A DNA stretch of 64,000 nucleotides from Delphinus delphis (lineage: Eukaryota > Chordata > Mammalia > Artiodactyla > Delphinidae), in contig NC_082703.1 of assembly GCF_949987515.2 (NCBI RefSeq), forward strand, positions 7,464,680-7,528,679, read 5' to 3'. This document shows positions 37,715 through 47,089 of this stretch, piece after piece. The translations under genes and the position numbers were made by a program. Under the pieces are notes generated by a model. That model searched no databases and was not told the DNA's origin. It saw only the letters and a program-made list of their open reading frames with translations. Each line of letters starts with the position of its first letter. Position 1 is the stretch's first letter.

Positions 37715-37930
37715 CACTAACACCCACCCTTGCTGAGCTCCTGTGTGTCAAGTACACCACTGGTCACTGTGCATACATTGCCTCCACTTGTTACCACAAA
37801 CCTGCAATGAAAGAAATATTATCCCCCTATTTTATATGAAGAAATGAAGCATGGAGCTATTTTAATCACTTGCCCAGGGTTATATTTAAGCAACAGGCTG
37901 AGCTGGGGAGTGAGCCCAAGTGTGGGTGAT
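37715..37930 (-). repeat. MIR SINE, minus strand
   Basis: 'tgctgagctcctgtgtgtca', 'gtgcatacattgcctccac', 'atgaagaaatgaagcatgga' and 'cacttgcccagggttata' in MIR complement order. More decayed than the neighbour at 37385. Confidence 0.65.
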
Positions 37931-38227
37931 GGCAAAGCATCTGTTTCTTCCGTGTTGCCGTGATGGTTTTTTCCAAGGTGTATTTAGGTGTAGCTTTAGT
38001 TTTACCAAAAAGGACTAGGCACCAGATCTCTCTTCCTAATGCCTGACCTTACTTTCCTACTAAAGTTGTTAATGACATAGGAGTATTAGAAGTACTGTCT
38101 CCAGAACCTGAATAAACTACACTATTTACCTGAGGGGAAGACGGTGGTTTATCTTTCTAAATTAAGTGACCATCATTAGTTGATTAACTTGATTTTCATT
38201 CTTTAATACTTAAATGAATTAAAAATG

Positions 38228-38251
38228 GATGAATGAATGAATGAATGAATG
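38228..38251. repeat. Short (ATGA)n microsatellite
   Basis: About six ATGA units. Confidence 0.9.
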
Positions 38252-38270
38252 GGTAAGCAAAGAAGACAAC

Positions 38271-38749
38271 TGCCAAGTAAAAATTGTCACTCACCATCTG
38301 GTTCTACAAGAATGAAGTCACTGGCCACTGAAGTCGCTGACCTTCAACACACCCTGAAAGGAGTCCAGGGCGGCGATCAAGAATGAGGCACTCTGTGCTC
38401 TGGGAAAACCCAGCAGAACAGGACCTTCAGATAGATAGATACTTTCAGGAGAAGATTTTATGAGCCCAATTTCTTGCATCTTCTCATATCTAGAAAAGCA
38501 CATTAATGGAATCATTAACAGAGACATCTGCTCCTTGTGACTAGCAGCAACCTTCTGCCAAAATGTGTGCTTGATTGCATGGACCCCCTTCGCCTAAATC
38601 ATGCATATACTGACCTCCCCCCGCCCACCTCTTGAGCAGTTCCTCAGAGCTATCTGATGGGCTGTCTCCCGGGCTATAGTCCTCATTTTGCCCCAAATAA
38701 AACTTAACTCACAACTCTCATGCTGTGCACTTGTTCTTTTCAGTTAACA
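38271..38749 (+). mobile_element. Solo class I ERV-like LTR with 4-bp target duplication
   Basis: A 479-bp element starting tgccaag and ending gttaaca (TG...CA ends). Direct repeats 'caac' lie at 38267-38270 and 38750-38753; a 4-bp duplication is typical of gammaretrovirus-like (class I) integrases. The 3' part contains 'atctgatgggctgtctcccg' and the poly(A) context 'ccccaaataaaacttaactc', shared with the LTR at 7294-8022. No internal viral genes flank it, so it is a recombination-derived solo LTR. Confidence 0.85.
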
Positions 38750-38756
38750 CAACCTA

Positions 38757-39000
38757 CCATCTATTGAATGTCTAGTAGGCAGCAGGCACTATGCAAGGTG
38801 ATTTCATATTCTGATTTTATGTCCTTTCCACAAAAGTTGTGCAGTAAAGTGATGATTTTTATTATTGCTATATTTAAGGATGAAGATACGAGGCTTAGAT
38901 TGGTTAAGCGAACTGCTCAAGAGTTTCAGCTAGCGAATGAGACATTTGGAAATAGACCCCAAGGACCTATGGCTCTGAAGTTCGAGCCGTACCATCTATG
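38757..39000 (-). repeat. MIR SINE, minus strand, decayed
   Basis: 'atctattgaatgtctagtag', 'gcaggcactatgcaaggtg', 'aggatgaagatacgaggctt' and 'cagctagcgaatgaga' follow MIR complement order. It immediately follows the LTR. Confidence 0.6.
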
Positions 39001-39062
39001 TTTAAATTTCTTTAAAAAATTTGTAGACGTGTTTAAATACAAAGGAATATTTTAGATATATC

Positions 39063-39466
39063 TGTAAGAAATACAGAACAACCATGTAAGTTAGCACCCG
39101 AATATTCATGACCCAAATTTATAAATAATACATTACCTTAAACTTTAAACTTCCCTGAGTGCCATCTCATCCCATCCTTTCCTTTCTATCTCAGCGGGTT
39201 TTTTTATGGTTTCATGTTTGTTAATAGTCATAATTCATTATTTATTTACACATTTTTGACCTTTAAGTCAATTCAATCAAACTGTACGTGTTTTTATCTT
39301 ACCTGCTCTCTTTGCTTGACACTGTTCTGAGATTCATCTATAACACTGAATCAGTCTGTGTTTAATTTCTTTTCACTGTTGTATAAAATTCCATATTAAA
39401 ACTCTGCCATGTTTTGTTTATCCATTCTACTTTTTAAAATTTAACTATAGTTGATAGTTAACTATA
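39063..39466 (-). repeat. Ancient L1 fragment (ORF2 C-terminus), minus strand
   Basis: Reverse strand of an L1M-type ORF2 end: 'ctgttctgagattcatctat', 'cactgttgtataaaattcca', 'gttttgtttatccattctac'. First piece of the mosaic reaching 43215. Confidence 0.6.
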
Positions 39467-39472
39467 GTTAAC
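39457..39472. repeat. 16-bp perfect palindrome
   Basis: gttaactatagttaac is self-complementary. It sits on the junction between the minus-strand L1 and the inserted plus-strand L1, next to another copy of 'ttaactatagtt' at 39441-39452. Confidence 0.9.
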
Positions 39473-39473
39473 G

Positions 39474-39675
39474 CCATTTTAAGCAACATGGATGGACCTA
39501 GAGATTATCATACTAAGTGAAGTCAGACAGAAAGACAAATATTATATGATATCACTTATGTGTGTTATCTTAAAAAATGATACAAATCAACTTATTTACA
39601 AAACAGAAACAGACTCACAGACATAGAAAACAAACTTATGGTTACCAAAGGGGAAAGGGGAAGGGGAGGGATAAA
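39474..39675 (+). mobile_element. Internal L1 fragment inserted in older L1
   Basis: 'agcaacatggatggacctag', 'ataagtga'-like block and 'aacttatggttaccaaaggg' match the older artiodactyl L1 at 32290-32965. It lacks both a poly(A) signal and a 5' end, and stops after 'gagggataaat'. Its opposite orientation to the flanking L1 shows it is secondary. Confidence 0.75.
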
Positions 39676-39713
39676 TATCCTTTCTACTCTTAGTGAATAT
39701 TTGCGTGTGTTTT

Positions 39714-39780
39714 CCCCTCCCTTCTTCCCTTCCTTCCTCCCTCCCTCCCTCCCTCCCTCCCTTCCTTCCTTCCTTTCTCT
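39714..39780. repeat. (CTTC/CTCC)n pyrimidine tract
   Basis: Nearly pure pyrimidine run of CCTT and CCTC units. It may form triplex DNA. Confidence 0.95.
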
Positions 39781-39784
39781 ATTA

Positions 39785-41065
39785 CAAAGAGTGCTGGCAA
39801 GAACATGTGATACACATCTCCCAGGGTATATCTGAGAGGGTCACAAAATCATAAGCTTTACACATTCTTGGTCGGTGAGATAATACCATATTGTTTTCCC
39901 GAAATGATGGAGCAGTTTCTATTACAACTTATTCTGAATAACACTGCAAAATTATTCCCCTTCCCCTACATCCTTACCAACATATGATATTGTTACACTT
40001 AGTTTTACTAATATGATTGGTTTGAAAGGGTACCTTATTGTGGTTTTCATTTGAATTTCTTTCATTATTGATAAGGTTGAGTATATTTTTATGTATTTTA
40101 TGTGCTTTTTTTTCTGTGAAGTACCTATCCATTTTTTATTTTTGCCCTCTTTTTCTATTGGGTAATTTGCCTTTTTCTTATCAGTTTGTGGCTCTCTTTA
40201 TACATTTTGGACATTAAATATTACAAATGTAATCTATTGCAAATAACTTCTTTCAGCTTATAAAGTGATCTCACTTATTTATGTGAATTTTTGATGAATG
40301 GAACTTCTTAATTTTAATATATTCATATTCATCAATCTTTCCTTTTATTCTTTGTACACAGAGGCAATCTTCCTTAATTCAAAGCAATGAAAAGATTTTG
40401 CTCAAAGTTTTATAGTTTTGTCAATATTGCCAATTGCACTTAATATTAACTTAAATAATATTTAATATTTAAGCACTGGTTAGGTATTTATCAGCTAGAG
40501 CTGCTATTTGCTTAAGGCATTATAAACCTAGTTTCCATACATGTGTGGATGTGTCTCTGGGTTCTCTCTTCTGCTTTTCCAATTTGTACATTTTTGTGAC
40601 AGTACTATATTGCCTTAATTTTTTCAGTTTATGGTAATACTTGATATCAGGTAAGGGAAATCCAATCACTTTGCACTTTTCAAGCGATGTCTCACTATTC
40701 TTGTACCTTTGATCTTCCCATAAATTTTAAAGTAAGCTTGGTAAATTCCCCAAAGTCTGTTGGTATTTTGACTAGAGTTGAATCACATCACTAGAGCAAT
40801 TTGGTGAGAATTTACATCCTTAGGATATTGTCTTTTCCTTATTAATTTTCAGACTGTGTCTGTGATGTATAGTTTCTATTTATTTAAGTCTTTGAAAACA
40901 TTTTCTTCAATATAATTTTCTCCATACAAATTTTGTACATGTATTGCTTGATTAATTCCTTGGTACTTTACTTTCTTTTTATTTGAAGCCAATATGAAAG
41001 CTATCTTTTAATAATTACCTTTTATAAATGTTCTTGAGCATGTATCAAATTGCAACTGATTTTTT
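39785..41065 (-). repeat. Ancient L1 ORF2 fragment, minus strand
   Basis: Continuation of the 39063 element: 'gtgagataataccatattgt', 'cttattgtggttttcatttg', 'aggttgagtatatttttatg', 'caaagttttatagttttgtc', 'tttgaaaacattttcttcaa'. The block order follows the ORF2 C-terminal half read backwards. No intact frame. Confidence 0.75.
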
Positions 41066-41084
41066 TAATCCTTTTTAAAATAAG

Positions 41085-41561
41085 CTTAATTTTTTAGAAG
41101 AGTTTTAGATTTACAGAAAAATTTGGAAGATAGTACAAAAAGTTCCCATAAATATTGCACCCAGTTTTCCCTATTATTAAATCCTTATATTAGTATAATG
41201 CATTTGTTGTATACATTGAACCTATATTGACACACTACTGTTAACTGAAGTACATGCTTTATTCAAATTTCTTTAGGTTTTTTTTTTTTTTTTTTTTTTA
41301 ACCTAATGTCCTTTGTTCCAGGAGCTCAACAGGACATCACATTACATTTAAGTATTACCTCTCCTTAGGCTCCAATTGGCTCTGAGAGTTTTTAAGAGTT
41401 TGCTTGATTTGATGACCTGGACAATTTTGAAGAGCACTGGTTAGGTATTTTGTAGAGCCCTTTACTGGGATTTGTCTGTTATTTTTCTCATGATTATGGG
41501 TTTTTGGGAGGAAGAGCACAGAAGTGACATGTCATTTTTGTTCCATTTTATCAAGGGTCCA
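41085..41561 (-). repeat. L1M-type 3' UTR, left part, minus strand
   Basis: 'agttttagatttacagaaaa', 'aaaagttcccataaatattg', 'ttaggctccaattggctctg' and 'ttatcaagggtccatagtg' match an ancient L1 3' UTR. It interrupts the ORF2 of the flanking L1 and continues at 41675. It contains a 22-base T run at 41278-41299. Confidence 0.65.
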
Positions 41562-41668
41562 TAGTGTGCATATGTAATCTATAAAAATATTGAATCACTA
41601 TGCTATACACCTGAAACTAAAACTAATATAATACTGTAAGTTACCTGTATTTCAATTTAAGAATACAT
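41562..41668 (+). mobile_element. Short L1 3' end, plus strand
   Basis: 'atgtaatctataaaaatat', 'cactatgctatacacctgaa' and 'aactaatataatactgtaag' match the last 100 bp of an artiodactyl L1. It lies within the minus-strand 3' UTR, so it is nested two levels deep. The target duplication is weak (catagtg / catagta). Confidence 0.6.
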
Positions 41669-41674
41669 AGTACG

Positions 41675-42060
41675 GAAGCTGACCCTGGTGGCCTGACTGA
41701 GGTAGCACTTGTCAGATTTCACCACCGTGAAACTCTGTGTTAGAGTTTTTCTCTAGCACCCCCTTACCACAGTGTAACATTTATTACTCCCAGCAGCTGC
41801 CTAAGGAGTGGGGAGTGAGTCATGGTCCACCTTCGTGATGGCCAGATCTCTACGCAAATTAACTGGAATTCTTCTGCACATGAGACTGTCTCTTCTCCCA
41901 CAGTTATTTATTCAATCACTTATTTATCTCAGCATGGACTCATGAATATTTAATTTAAACTTTGTGCTATAATCTGGTACTACTTTATATTGTTGCTAAA
42001 ATTGTTTCATCTTTGGCCATTGGGAGCTCTTTCAGTTGGCTCCTGTGTTCTTTTTTGGAT
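41675..42060 (-). repeat. L1M-type 3' UTR, right part, minus strand
   Basis: Resumes the unit broken at 41561: 'ctgactgaggtagcacttgt', 'ggagtgagtcatggtccacc', 'actggaattcttctgcacat', 'agctctttcagttggctcct'. The order matches an ancient L1 3' UTR read in reverse. Confidence 0.7.
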
Positions 42061-42064
42061 ACAC

Positions 42065-42458
42065 TATCACTGTGGACTTTTTTTTTTCTGAGCACTGCCG
42101 TTACAATCGATTTTTTTATATACTGACCTTTCAACAATTCAAATAATTTCCTTTTTTCCACAACCATGTTATCTGCAAATAATGACAGGTTTTCTTCCTT
42201 TCAATTTATTACAATTCTTATACCTTTGACTTTCTTTTGCCTTGCTGCACTTAACTAGGACCTTTCATAAGATGCTGAGCTGAAGGTATAATACAAGGTT
42301 CCATTTAACTTCTTTGGATGGTACAGGGGATAAGTTCAACATTTCACCATTGAGTTGGATGTGTGCTTTGTTTTTTGTTTTCTTTTTCAGGGTGTTTTTT
42401 GTTCTTTTTTGTCTTGTTTTGTTTATCAAGTTAAAATATCCTTCCAGCTCTAGCCTGC
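42065..42458 (-). repeat. Ancient L1 ORF2 (RT region), minus strand
   Basis: 'ccatgttatctgcaaataat' is the reverse complement of the FADD-coding stretch of L1 reverse transcriptase, decayed. 'tttcaccattgagttggatg' and 'gtttatcaagttaaaatatc' follow in the expected order. It is cut by the LTR-like insert at 42459. Confidence 0.7.
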
Positions 42459-42897
42459 TGTCTTAGTTTGTTTGCCCCAGAAAGAGACTCTGAAAAAAAT
42501 GATTTAAATGCAATCATTTATTTGGGAGGTGATCTCAGGAAACACCATAAACAGAGTGCTTAATGAATTAAGGAAGAGAAGGAAACCAATAAAAGATGCT
42601 TTATAAAGCCAGTTACTTCTGGGAGTCAGAGTAAAGGACACTCCTTTGAGCTCTTCAAAGGGAGAGATGAGAGAGCTGGGAGCCCTTGGTTGATGGCTGC
42701 CGGGGAGGGAGTACAGGGCTGATTCTCTGGCACTTCTGGCCTGCCTTATGGGCTACAAGGCAAGAAAAAGCTCTTAGGCAGATGCTGGCAGGTGGAAGTC
42801 TGGCTGAGTATGCTGAAGGGAGTGCAAGGGAACATGGGCACCAACAGAATCTGCTACTCTGGCAAGGATGCTGTATTTCATTGTCTTGTTACTAACA
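42459..42897 (-). mobile_element. LTR-like insertion in ancient L1
   Basis: 439 bp beginning tgtcttag and ending actaaca, placed exactly where L1 RT sequence is interrupted ('...tctagcctgc' | insert | 'gatgttggatttatcc...'). 'ccagaaagagactctgaaa', 'tttatttgggaggtgatctc' and 'gcctgccttatgggctac' suggest an LTR in reverse orientation. I cannot name the family and found no target duplication. Confidence 0.5.
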
Positions 42898-43215
42898 GAT
42901 GTTGGATTTATCCAATACATTGTACCTATTGAAGGTCATATGATTTTTCTGCTCTAACCTGATATTAGTAATAATAATATTTAATTATTATTTTATATCA
43001 TATTATTATTAATTGTCTTTTGAATGGTAAATGACCTTGAATTCTTGGGATAAATATAACCTGCCAATGTTTTCCTTAGGATTTTTGCATCTCTGTTCAT
43101 GGAATGAAATTGGCTTGTAAATTTCCTTTTGAATATTGCCTTTCTCAGATTTTTGGTTTCAAGACTATAGCAACTCTCATATTTTGAGGTTTGATTTATT
43201 CTAAGCTCATGCTCT
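42898..43215 (-). repeat. Ancient L1 ORF2 fragment resuming after the insert
   Basis: 'gatgttggatttatccaata', 'ccttgaattcttgggataaa', 'aggatttttgcatctctgtt' and 'atgaaattggcttgtaaatt' are reverse-strand L1 RT-domain sequence. An AT-rich expansion lies at 42965-43012. Confidence 0.75.
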
Positions 43216-43219
43216 TTCC

Positions 43220-44880
43220 TCCACATTGGTGTTTTTCTTATGCCCTGGAGACTGTGGTATATATAATTACAATGAGTTAGCATGGTGTGGGGATATTGGC
43301 GATGGGAAACTCTGGGTAGAATTGGGATCAACATAGGTGTGTCAGCCCAACAGCATTGATAATTAGGAATAAGAGAACAGATATAGGTGTTACAAATATT
43401 TTAGATACTAGCTTTATCTTCTTTAACAATTTGGTTTTGCTCTAGAGTCCCCTCCTTCCAAATAAATTATGTTAAACATCACCTTTCATATCTTTGGGAG
43501 AGAGCTTTATTTCATCCAATCTCAAACGAGTAACATCAGCCTCTCTAATTATTACAGTGTTTGTAAAGCTGTCCGGTGTAGGAAGAACTGTGGAAAAGCC
43601 ACTTGGAGCTACACCAGAAAGTTTCAGAAGGCAGTATGTGTCATCCTGGGGTTTTGCATCACATCACCTGCTCAGTATCTCTACATTCAGCAACGCCACT
43701 TAGAATGCTAAACATATATATATTCCCTCTCTCTATATATTTCTCTCTATATATAGTCTATAAAAATCATTGACATTTTACAAGGACAGCACTGTAAGTC
43801 AGGATATCGGGCACACATATTCTGTTGTGTAACTTTGTAATCATAATTATTTTGCTCAATTTAATAGTTTTTAAATTAAAAACTCTGAATGGGCTTTGGT
43901 TTAGATCCCATGCTTACCTTAACCAAACTAAAATATGACCTTTACAAAAGTGAGTGCTTTTTTAAATCAAATGTAGAGCATTTTGGGTCACCTATTTCTC
44001 TCCTTAAGCATGTTGTGGACCTGAATCTCTAAGATAGATCCCCCAGCTCCTAACCTCACGTTGAGCTGAACTGTTGACCTTTCTCTCCTTATTGAGGAGT
44101 CCTGCAGGGCCGGGTGTCCGTGTGACTGTTGACTTACGTAGTCCTTCTCGTAACGTTCTCTCTTGGACCCTTTCTTCTCACCTAATTTTACCAAGTCATC
44201 TGGATCTATGCCCCGTATCCAGGCTAGCCCTGGACACATCTGTGAAAATACCAAAGCCAGAATTTACTCTCCTTTTCTTGTCCTATTCTTCCAGCCTCTT
44301 CTTATCTCTTCCCTTTCCTGATATTCTTTTCCAGTACCCCCCCACCCCCATCAAATGTTGCAGTTTTAAGACATTTTTCATAAATGACTAGTCACTTCAT
44401 TTCCACACCACTCTTTCCCTGAATATGAAATTTCAAAAAATCAAAGCCTTAAACTGAAGCTATACAGATATGCATGTGTTCTGCCTTGTGACTTAAGGTT
44501 CTTTGAAGTACACATCTTATGGCTCTTTGAGGCTGCAGCTTAAATTGTTACCCATTTGGCTCCTCAGCCCAACCCTGTGTGTGCAAGGATACTTACAACC
44601 TAAAACACCCAAGACAGACTCAACCCAAAGCCCCAAACTTCACTAAACATAGGCTGCTGTTGAATAGAAAACTGTCCTATAGTCAGATAAATGTTTTGTT
44701 ATTTTGGACAATTGAAAGTAAGTTTCTTTTGCTAATATTTCTAATTTAAAAACCAAGATCCAGACCAAAGAGAGAGAGAAAAAAAGTATCACATGGTCCA
44801 AGGGCTCAGTATGCTAAGGAAGTAAGGGGACTATTTTTACCTGGCAGCCTTGTTGAGACTCTCAGATACACAGAGAAGTT
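43220..44880. other. Single-copy non-coding DNA
   Basis: No gene recognised. An AT/CT-simple stretch lies at 43712-43757. Plus-strand frame 44074-44391 and minus-strand frame 43988-44254 overlap and neither resembles a protein. Confidence 0.4.
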
Positions 44881-44884
44881 TTTC

Positions 44885-45062
44885 AAATTTTAGGGCATAT
44901 TAAGAATCAACTCAAAAGCTTGTTTAAAATGCTAATTTCTGCTCATTTCTCTGTTCCCTCAATACTATTCAGCATTTCATAGTTGGGTCTCCAGAATCTG
45001 TATTTACAACAAAATGAGCAGGAGAGACACTCGCCAAGAACTGTCTGATGATTTGTGGACAG
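44885..45062 (+). repeat. Probable hAT MITE (MER5-like), decayed
   Basis: 'catattaagaatcaactcaa', 'aagcttgtttaaaatgctaa' and 'ctccagaatctgtatttac' resemble MER5-type elements. Terminal repeats are not visible. Confidence 0.35.
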
Positions 45063-45284
45063 TGTGATTTATAGCAAGCAGGACTTTATCCTGATTTCAT
45101 TCAACTTCTAGCTATTCTGGGCTGTGCATCACTGAACGAATGGGCATGACCCCGGGCATCGTTCCTCTAAGAATGCTGTGGCAACAGCCCTGTCCTTGGC
45201 TGCAGAGATGAGAGGGGGCTTGAGGAAGAAGTTCGCCTGATCTATCTGTATCACTGTTCCCTTTCAACCCCAAGTGAAGTGTCA

Positions 45285-45589
45285 CAGCCGACTTCTGACA
45301 CCAGTCACTTGAGAGATTGGTGACACTCAATCACCAGAGCTCAAGTTGAGAGCTCTGTCCTCCATAAGACTGTCCTCACTTCAGATGCTCACAACAAGTG
45401 GAGCTCCCAAGCCACTAGCACTTCTGAACAACTAGATATAAACTCAAGGGTTCTTACAACCACCTCAGGTTTGATATTTTCCTAGAATGACTCACAGCAC
45501 TTATTAAAAGCACTATACTTACTATTACAATTTTATTATAAAGGATACACATAGGGTAAGGTCTGGGAGCATCCAGGACACAGACCTTT
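45285..45589 (-). mobile_element. LTR, 3' half, minus strand (interrupted)
   Basis: 'ctgtcctcacttcagatgct', 'gaatgactcacagcacttat' and 'caattttattataaaggata' are the reverse complement of blocks at the 3' end of the LTR that follows at 45590-46372. It is therefore an opposite-strand copy of the same or a related LTR family. Its other half is at 46373-46795. Confidence 0.65.
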
Positions 45590-46372
45590 TGTGATGTTGT
45601 GATTTATAATGAGAAATATATATTTGGTCTTCATCCTGCTTCTGACACAGAGCACCTAAAACCTTGTAATTTCTGTGATGAGAGCAATAAAGGTGGCTTT
45701 TGTTATATTAATGAGGTGACTTTTGGAAAGGACCTAAGGATGGGGGCTGGTTGCCCAGAGACCCAGCCATGTGATAAGGTGGTAGGAACTTTCAGTCCCG
45801 GGCCAACCTCTGGGGAGGGGAGAGGGGCTGGAGGTTGAATCAGTCACCAAAGGTCAATAATTTCATCAAGCTTGACAATGGAATGAAATCACCATAAAAC
45901 AAAAAGGATAAGGTTTGGAGATCTTCTGGATTGGTGAACGCATGGAGATTTGGGGAGAGTGGTGTTCTTAGAGAGGGCATAGAAGCTCTGTGTCCCTTCC
46001 CACATACATTGCCCTATGTAACTCTTCCATCTGGCTGCTCCTAAGTTATATTATTTTTTAAGAAACTGGTGATCTAGTAAATTAAATGTTTTCCTGAGTT
46101 CTGTGAGCTGCTCTAGCAAATTAATCAAACTGGAGGAGGGAGTCATGGAATCCTGTGCTTTATAGTCAGCTGGTCAGAAGTACCTGTAACAATCTGGATT
46201 TGCTTTCAATTGGCATAAGTCTTGTGGGACTGAATGCTTAACCTGTGGAATCTGATGTTATCTTTGGATAGATGAGACAAAGCTGAGTTGAGCTGAAGGA
46301 CACACAGCTGGGGTAGCAGAATTGCTTGGTGTGGAAAAAACCCCATACACTGGAATTGGAATCTGCATTGTT
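45590..46372 (+). mobile_element. LTR inserted into an opposite-strand relative
   Basis: 'tgtgatgttgtgatttataa' at the left end, then 'tatattaatgaggtgacttt', 'ggatgggggctggttgccca', 'ggagaggggctggaggttga', 'gatttggggagagtggtgtt', 'agttctgtgagctgctctag' and 'aagtcttgtgggactgaatg'. This is a long (about 780 bp) mammalian LTR read forward. No retroviral gene follows. Confidence 0.65.
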
Positions 46373-46795
46373 ACTTTCTATGTCCTCTCCCCATGGAATC
46401 AGGGCATGTCACCCTCCCAACACATCAGAGTGTTCACCAATCAGGAAACTCCACTGAGATTCAGTGTCCGGAGATTCTACTGGGGTTTCATTATGTAGTC
46501 ACAGTTAATTAAATCATTGACTTTGTGGTTGAACTCAATTTTTAGCTCTCCCTCCTCATGGAGGTAGGGTTGTCCCAGAGTTCCAGTCCTTTAATCAGGT
46601 GGTTGGTCTTTCTGATGACCAACTCCCATCCTGAAATCATCTAAAGGTCACCATGAGTCACCATGAGCATAAAGAAGATACTCCCATCATTCTGGAAATT
46701 CTAAGGGTTTTTGAAGCTCTGTTCTGGGAACTATGGACAGAGACCAGATATATTCTTTATTATTTCACAGTTGTGAAAGGCAACAATGTGTGCAG
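46373..46795 (-). mobile_element. LTR, 5' half, minus strand (interrupted)
   Basis: 'gttcaccaatcaggaaactc', 'ggtggttggtctttctgatg' and 'ctatggacagagaccagata' are reverse complements of U3-like blocks at the start of the LTR at 45590. Together with 45285-45589 they form one minus-strand LTR. Confidence 0.65.
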
Positions 46796-46799
46796 GAGG

Positions 46800-47076
46800 G
46801 TGTGCATCAGTGTGCCCTACACATCCTGCTGGTGTCTGAAAACAGACAAACAAGACTGATGGGAAGAAAGATGGAGAGTCCTCCTGGGTACAGTGCACCT
46901 AAGGTGAAGGGTGTGAGCGCTCCCTGACAAGCATCCTAAGAAAGAGACCCTTTCACACTGAGAAAGGCTTGCAGAATTCCTGCAAGCATTCTCCTCCTGC
47001 TTCCCATTTTTCTCTTCTTTCCCTTTTTTTCTTTTTGGCTTTTTCTTCAGTACCATAATTGGTTGGAAGGGACTGA
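46800..47076. other. Single-copy DNA before the full-length L1
   Basis: No gene seen. It ends in the left target duplication of the L1. Confidence 0.5.
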
Positions 47077-47089
47077 AAAACTGTATGAG
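47077..47089. repeat. L1 target-site duplication, left
   Basis: aaaactgtatgag, identical to 54049-54061 at the other end of the full-length L1. Confidence 0.97.

Noticed and set aside
7294..38749. The two related LTRs as the 5' and 3' ends of one provirus
   Set aside because: They are 31 kb apart with ordinary host DNA between, and the second has its own 4-bp target duplication, so each is a solo LTR.
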